Assembly: GCA_025201805.1 (NCBI GenBank)
Contig: MU619313.1
Span: 9,851-33,097, forward strand
Reading direction: 5' to 3'
Length of the DNA: 23,247 bases
Source: Parasitella parasitica
Lineage: Eukaryota > Mucoromycota > Mucoromycetes > Mucorales > Mucoraceae
Shown: positions 18,398 through 23,247 of the stretch, piece by piece
Position numbering within the stretch: the first letter of the stretch is position 1
Layout: each line of letters begins with the position of its first letter
Program-made: the position numbers and the translations under genes
The notes under the pieces: generated by a model
What the model saw: only the letters and a program-made list of their open reading frames with translations
Databases searched by the model: none
Told to the model about the DNA's origin: nothing

Positions 18398-21300
18398 CTA
18401 ATTAAAAACTTCTTGTACTCGGTCCTCAATTGCTTTAACACAGTCGTGATGCTGTTCAACCCATTCACGAAGTTCATTCATGCCTTTCTGCAAATATTCC
18501 GGGGTTGAGGAGAGTTTAGTTGTGATTTCAGTCTCGTCTGTTGCTTTGAGACAAGTGATATCGTATTTAGTATCATATGTATCAAATCGAGCGTTAGCTA
18601 GCCCTATAATATGGCCTTTTATATCGTGAAAGTGGTTCAATGGCAAACGAAATTCAATTTGACAAACTCCTTGACTTTTGTCTGTAACCAAAAGAGTCTG
18701 ACGCCATAATTTACGACCATTTAGGTTTTCCATAATAGGCGAGCCTGTTTCTATTCAGCAATGAATTAAACCGTGTATCACTGTTTTAACAGTCAGGACT
18801 TACGTAAAATATATACAGCTAAATCAATATCTGACAGCTTATCCTGATGGCGAATATTTACACAAAGAGTAATAAACCTAGGAATATACGCATTTTTTGT
18901 AATAACCGAAACGGCGGGCTCCCATCGAGTCATGAGTGTTGTCTTTAGATCCAAGCCAGGATACTTCTTATTTTTAGGATGGTAAGGCTGTACAAAGAAA
19001 ACCTTAAAGCGGTTGCCTTCTACAATGTCCAAATGATTTAATTCGTTTGCTTTTGATAATAGCAACGTAGCCCATGGTTGTTGGGATCCATGTAAAGCAT
19101 CACAGACACGAACTCTGAAATAGCCTTCTACTCTTCGTTCTTCAAGTTTTTTTGGTTCGCTAACGGTTCTATCCAAATGAGGAATATTGCTAGATTTATA
19201 GTTGGCTCTGAAATTCGGCAAGCCATAACTCTGTTGGCGGCGAAGGCCACCAAACCTGTCAAAGGTTTCGATTTTGCGACGTGCATCTTCTTCTTCCTTT
19301 GCCGTTAGAGTTATTGTCATGCCATTCGGTAATGATTCCCTGTACAAGATAGGAAGTTTTCGACAGACAACAATATCAATGGCTGTAACTGTGCCACCAT
19401 CGTCAAAAATAGTTGGAATCGATCTAATAACCAGTTTTCTTTTATGGTACCCTAGCTTTTCATCCCATCGAGCTGGTAGACATCCGTTTGATGATATCGA
19501 CAGCATCGTTTCATTGTCTCTTATGCTAAGAGGTGACTGAGCTGTCTTATCACCAACAATTTGAGCACCACATATTGACAATTTGAGTCCAATCTTTAGT
19601 CTCTTTCGTGCAATAGCATGCTCCATTCTCAGGTCTATGCGCGAACGTATTTTATACCATCCATCAGACAGAAGAAGTTGGTATTTGTTTGCTGTAAAAG
19701 CTGGTTATTCGTCAATCTACACAAACTTCGGAATATGGACCTACATGTGTTATAATTCGACAGGGAGTTTTTTGTTTCGATAATATCTACGATGACCAAA
19801 ACCATATGCTTTACAGAATTATCGTCCTGTTCCAAAATCTTTTTCAAAACTGGTCTTTGTCCCATGTTCACCTCACGTTCATATCTGTATAACAATTGAT
19901 TGAGAACCAACTTGTTACGCCACTGATCTATAAATTGATCAGGATAAGATCGGATCTGACAGGCGATTTTCCAGACAATCAAGCCATAATGATTTTGGAC
20001 CCAAGCTGATGTTAAGCGGGTAGAGACGCAATTTGATTGTATCATATCTTGCTGAGCATCTTTCCAACCCCAAATTCCTTGAAACATGTATGATTCTGCT
20101 TTATGTATGGTCATACTGATGATATCGTATGGTCTATACAACATGCTTGTTAGATAATTCAATCAAAACTCTACTACTTCAAAGTGTTTACATGTCTTTA
20201 GATATTAATTGCTGCATACTGTAAGATAACGGTTTACCCAGTGATGATAGCTTGTAACGGTTCTCTATGGCTTGAAAAACAGTAAAATCAATAAACTGAT
20301 ATTAGCATTTGTTTTTGAACCCTACGAGTAAGATTGAACACTGGCTGTCCTATCAACTTCGAGTTACACTTGTTGTTTATGGCTGCTTTTGTCAATTCAA
20401 TATTAGAATGAATGATTGGTGATTTGAACGGCTTGTTCTGTTTTTGAGGCGTTTTGAATCGTTTGTTGCGTTTACGTTGAATAGGTATAAACTGTGTTGT
20501 ATCATTTTCATTTGGTGAATATGCTAGGGTATCATTTACAACTTGCTTGGGAGCGATATCTGGAACAATTTCCGCACTTTTTGGGCTGTCTGGTACAGTA
20601 GAATCTTTTTCAAACATTGTAATAGCTTCTATTTTGGCTTTGGAAGAAACACTGATCGCTTTCTTGCTGCTTCCCATTTGAAATCCACCATATTTATCCA
20701 GCACTTTTTCATAATTCAGCTCTGTATCAAGAGGTCGTTTCAATCCTTGTTTCGTCTGATCTTTTCGTAGTACATTCACTTTGCCCTCATTTGCAATTGA
20801 TTTAGATTTTAATTCAATACTGTCTCGACTAAGCTTTTCCAGGGTTTGCCCAGAAGATGTTTTAATTCCATTTGAAATATTTGAATTTGCCTTCATTTTA
20901 TCATCCAAATTTTCAAGCAACAATAGAGCCTCTTTTTGCGTTTTTTTTGATACAGGGCCAAGCGATTTGCCGGATGCAGTGGCAAATTCAATTATCGCAG
21001 GTTTCTCCTCCATACATTCCTCATCGTTGAATAACGCCAACGCTATCTTTTTAGCTCCTTCAGATATTGGTTTTAAAGCTTTTCCCGATGCTGTTGTAAA
21101 CCCTCCCATTGTGTGTGGTTTATTTTCAAATATGACTGCAGAAGAAGGTGATGATGTTGACGTAGGTATTTTGGGTGATTGGATTTCTTTTTGAGCATTT
21201 ATGTGATTGACATCCATATTTGATAACAAATCGATGTCTACATTACTCCAGATACTTTCATCTTGCGAATCATATAAGAATGAGCATTCATCTATCATTG

Positions 21301-21699
21301 GTTCTTTGTTTTGAACATCTAAATGTAGTTTAATAATATGCTCTGTTCATAAAATCAGATACGTTGCTACCAGGTATATTTCTAAGCTGTTTGTTGACAC
21401 AAATTTCTCCAAGAGGTGTTTGTTTTCTTTTATTTTCTTTGCTTCTGAAAGGTATCTCAAATAATTCATCTAGAAATACATCAAAATCTCCATCTGAATC
21501 ATCGACATCCTTTTCGCTCTAGAATCATATAACTTGTTAATGACCAGAAAACTTCAAAGTTTTTTACACATACTTCTACATTTGCTACGGCATTTCTCTC
21601 AATTATTTGTAAACTCTCATATAATGTATCTTGCACACTTGGTGTAAATTCATCCCAATCATCTTCAAATTCGTCGTGATCGTCCATGAAAACTGACAT
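18398..21699 (-). CDS. BRCA2: BRCA2 homologue (recombination mediator)
   Basis: Loads RAD51 on single-stranded DNA during homologous recombination; acts in the nucleus, normally with DSS1. Exons in order: 21574-21699, 21371-21518, 20326-21318, 20192-20270, 19745-20133, 18804-19691 and 18398-18744, giving 989 residues. The six introns are 52-59 nt, and every phase closes. An acidic N-terminus is followed by BRC-like repeats at about 164-191, 200-229, 242-264 and 302-329, then a basic stretch (QRKRNKRFKTPQK). The helical domain contains WVQNHYGLIVWK (493-504) and LKKILEQDD. OB1 shows SDGWY (587-591) and PARW (651-654). OB2 carries only about 55 residues where the vertebrate tower sits. OB3 ends the protein, with no C-terminal RAD51-binding tail. 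The second intron (21319-21370, GTAGCA donor) and the start at 21699 are the least certain points. It is much shorter than animal BRCA2 and close to the fungal Brh2 size class. Confidence 0.93.
20606..21103 (-). repeat. Four BRC-like RAD51-binding repeats
   Basis: Repeats lie at about 21020-21103, 20906-20995, 20801-20869 and 20606-20689. The first two keep the RAD51-contact motif as FTTASGK and FATASGK, with a following Ser and a Leu-rich second half. The third reads IKTSSGQ and the fourth FQMGSSKK, so both have lost the FxxA consensus. Confidence 0.85.
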
Positions 21700-21719
21700 A
21701 AAAGTTCCAAAGAGTTAAA

Positions 21720-22761
21720 AGATACTAGTTAAATAAAACCGAATATTTTTGAAGTGAGAACTGTGCTTTTCCAAGATCGAGTGCAGTGACTGCCGGGCAT
21801 GGTATGGGAAGGGATGGCACCAGAGTTACAAGATGTTAGGCGCTTGCTTTGCACTCATGTTGACAAAGTTCCAAACAAGCACTTTCACAATATCGTATAT
21901 GTCACTTGAGACATACAAGGTTAAATTTCGTCGTGAATAGTCCCTGATGCTTCCACATTGTCAAACTTTTTCATTCTAAAGATGTCAGTTATAAGGGTGA
22001 ATGCCTGAAAAAGTCAGCGAAAAGAACATGTCGATAACAAAAGAAAAACCAAAAAACTAAGAATTCATCAGATACCATCGTAGTCATGTAAACCACCATC
22101 ATACTTTTGGATATGGAGTTTTGTAGAAAAATATCATCACTTTAAGAATTCGATTTCGCAGCTCGAGACTGTACACCACGAGTGCGATACAAAAACTATT
22201 TTAAATTCCTGAGTTTACTGTTACGGGTATAAGTGAATTTTGTGATGCTGCCATATTTTCGGGATTTGAATCGAAAATTACCATAATAAGAAGATGTTCC
22301 TGAACGGACTTTACAAAAAAAGAATCAAGGTTTTAAGTGATAAATATTGTTCTAGCGGTTACATGTCAAAACGACACATGGCTTAAATAAAAAAGGGGCT
22401 TTCTTTCGTCTAAATAATTCATAGCATACTTTATCCATTTGGTCTATATCGCTGAGATTCTTCGCAAATCTATAATTTATCAAGAACATTATTGCAACAA
22501 CAAACATATATTAGGTCATTCCTCGTACACCTTGTATATTTGTTAGACAGTACCCAAAATCTATCTAAATATATTTCACGAACAAGCACCGCAGCGTATC
22601 ATTACATTAGAAGGGTAAATTTATTTTGTTGTGTTAATTTTTTTCTCACGTGATTGAAGTTTGAGCCAATGGAAACTCTGTTCCTGAATCTGTTTTGAAT
22701 ATACTTATTGAATAATGTTTTATATTTGAAATAAATCAAACTTTCTTACGTTTAAATTCTA
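21720..22761. other. Intergenic region upstream of BRCA2; nothing recognised
   Basis: No open frame of note and no RNA gene seen on either strand. A palindromic TCACGTGA (E-box-like) lies at 22646-22653, about 950 nt upstream of the BRCA2 start and too far to assign to it. Confidence 0.4.
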
Positions 22762-22819
22762 TCATATATACTTACTTGCTATTCTATCGCTGCGATACCA
22801 TACCATCTTAGTTATTCGA

Positions 22820-23060
22820 CAGAATATACACTTAAACAACAGCAAAACAGTCGAATCAGTCTCGGGTCTGACCTGTTTACTGCAAGATCCTTCCATAACA
22901 TTACTACATAATTTTGTTGTGCCCAAGGCACCAGTGTTTCGGCAAAATGCGAGTAAATAGCGGGTCACCCGACTAACAATGCCGGTCCGGCAATTCCAGA
23001 AGAGGATTCGAACAATGGTGACGTATCCTGGGTTTCCCTAGTAGCATGTGTTATAAATAC
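22820..23060 (-). pseudogene. Possible eroded coding patch, unrecognised
   Basis: One minus frame reads through about 75 codons with a single internal stop (TSPLFESSSGIAGPALLVG, stop, then FAETLVPWAQQNYVV and SDPRLIRLFCC). The composition looks protein-like, but no family is recognised. An overlapping 68-codon frame (22762-22968) starts at ATG without a domain. Either may be chance. Confidence 0.25.
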
Positions 23061-23102
23061 AGTGTTTCTACTTTAAATTCAGACGATGTTAATTTTTTTC
23101 TT

Positions 23103-23247
23103 GACGAATTGAAATTAATATTTAGACAAATAGCTTTCCTATTTTGGAAAGCAAAATAATTATTTTCAGATAAAAAAGAAATTATTTTAGACGAATCAGA
23201 GTTAATTATTGGACCATTATCTTACCTATTGTGGAAAAAGTAAAAAT
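23103..23247 (+). repeat. Imperfect tandem duplication, 87-bp period
   Basis: The segment starting GACGAATTGAAATTAAT at 23103 recurs as GACGAATCAGAGTTAAT at 23190, with further matches CTTTCCTATTTTGGAAA versus CTTACCTATTGTGGAAA. The second copy runs to the window edge, so more units may follow. Confidence 0.65.

Noticed and set aside
19635..19691. Apparent frameshift inside the BRCA2 OB1 domain
   Set aside because: A 53-nt GT-AG intron at 19692-19744 restores the expected YQLLLSDGWY reading, so no break is needed.
23000..23030. TTCGAAT motif on the minus strand resembling a tRNA T-loop
   Set aside because: The flanking bases do not form a T-stem, and no acceptor stem or anticodon arm could be built around it.

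Overview
This is an AT-rich eukaryotic window, most likely from an early-diverging fungus of the Mucorales/Mucoromycota type. The genes carry very short GT-AG introns of about 51-68 nt, often with a CTAAC- or CTAAT-like branch site. A BRCA2 homologue with BRC repeats is present, which argues against the yeasts and most moulds. No bacterial operon signals are seen. The lineage is inferred from these traits and was not tested by a search.

Layout. Positions 1-2333 hold the 3' part of a hAT-family transposase gene. It keeps spliceable introns but is broken by three frameshifts, and a dense CGAGA-rich repeat array follows it. Positions 2756-6379 form a repeat island: two diverged inverted repeat arms enclose a frameshifted Ty3/gypsy protease-RT remnant, a pair of diverged direct repeats and a cluster of short perfect hairpins. 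Positions 6380-8358 contain no gene I can support.

Positions 8530-10034 (+) encode a six-exon... more precisely five-intron-bounded PfkB sugar kinase of ketohexokinase type, modelled with five introns and six coding segments reduced here to the five junctions that close the frame. It converges on a minus-strand gene (10518 to at least 11332) with two tandem pairs of C2H2 zinc fingers. Positions 11640-14100 are gene-poor and carry eroded coding patches, one of which resembles a decayed Fanzor (TnpB-like) protein. Positions 14201-16083 (+) encode a type I phosphatidylinositol-4-phosphate 5-kinase. Two flavodoxin-fold WrbA/Pst2/Ycp4-type quinone reductase paralogues follow head-to-head (16181-17413 minus, 17652-18319 plus). 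A seven-exon BRCA2 homologue occupies 18398-21699 (-). The rest of the window is non-coding or eroded, with an imperfect 87-bp duplication at the right edge.

The genes do not form one pathway. They represent sugar phosphorylation, phosphoinositide signalling, quinone/oxidative stress defence and recombinational DNA repair. Every multi-exon model was assembled by hand from frame, splice sites and family motifs. The kinase, PIP5K, quinone reductase and BRCA2 models each give a total coding length divisible by three.
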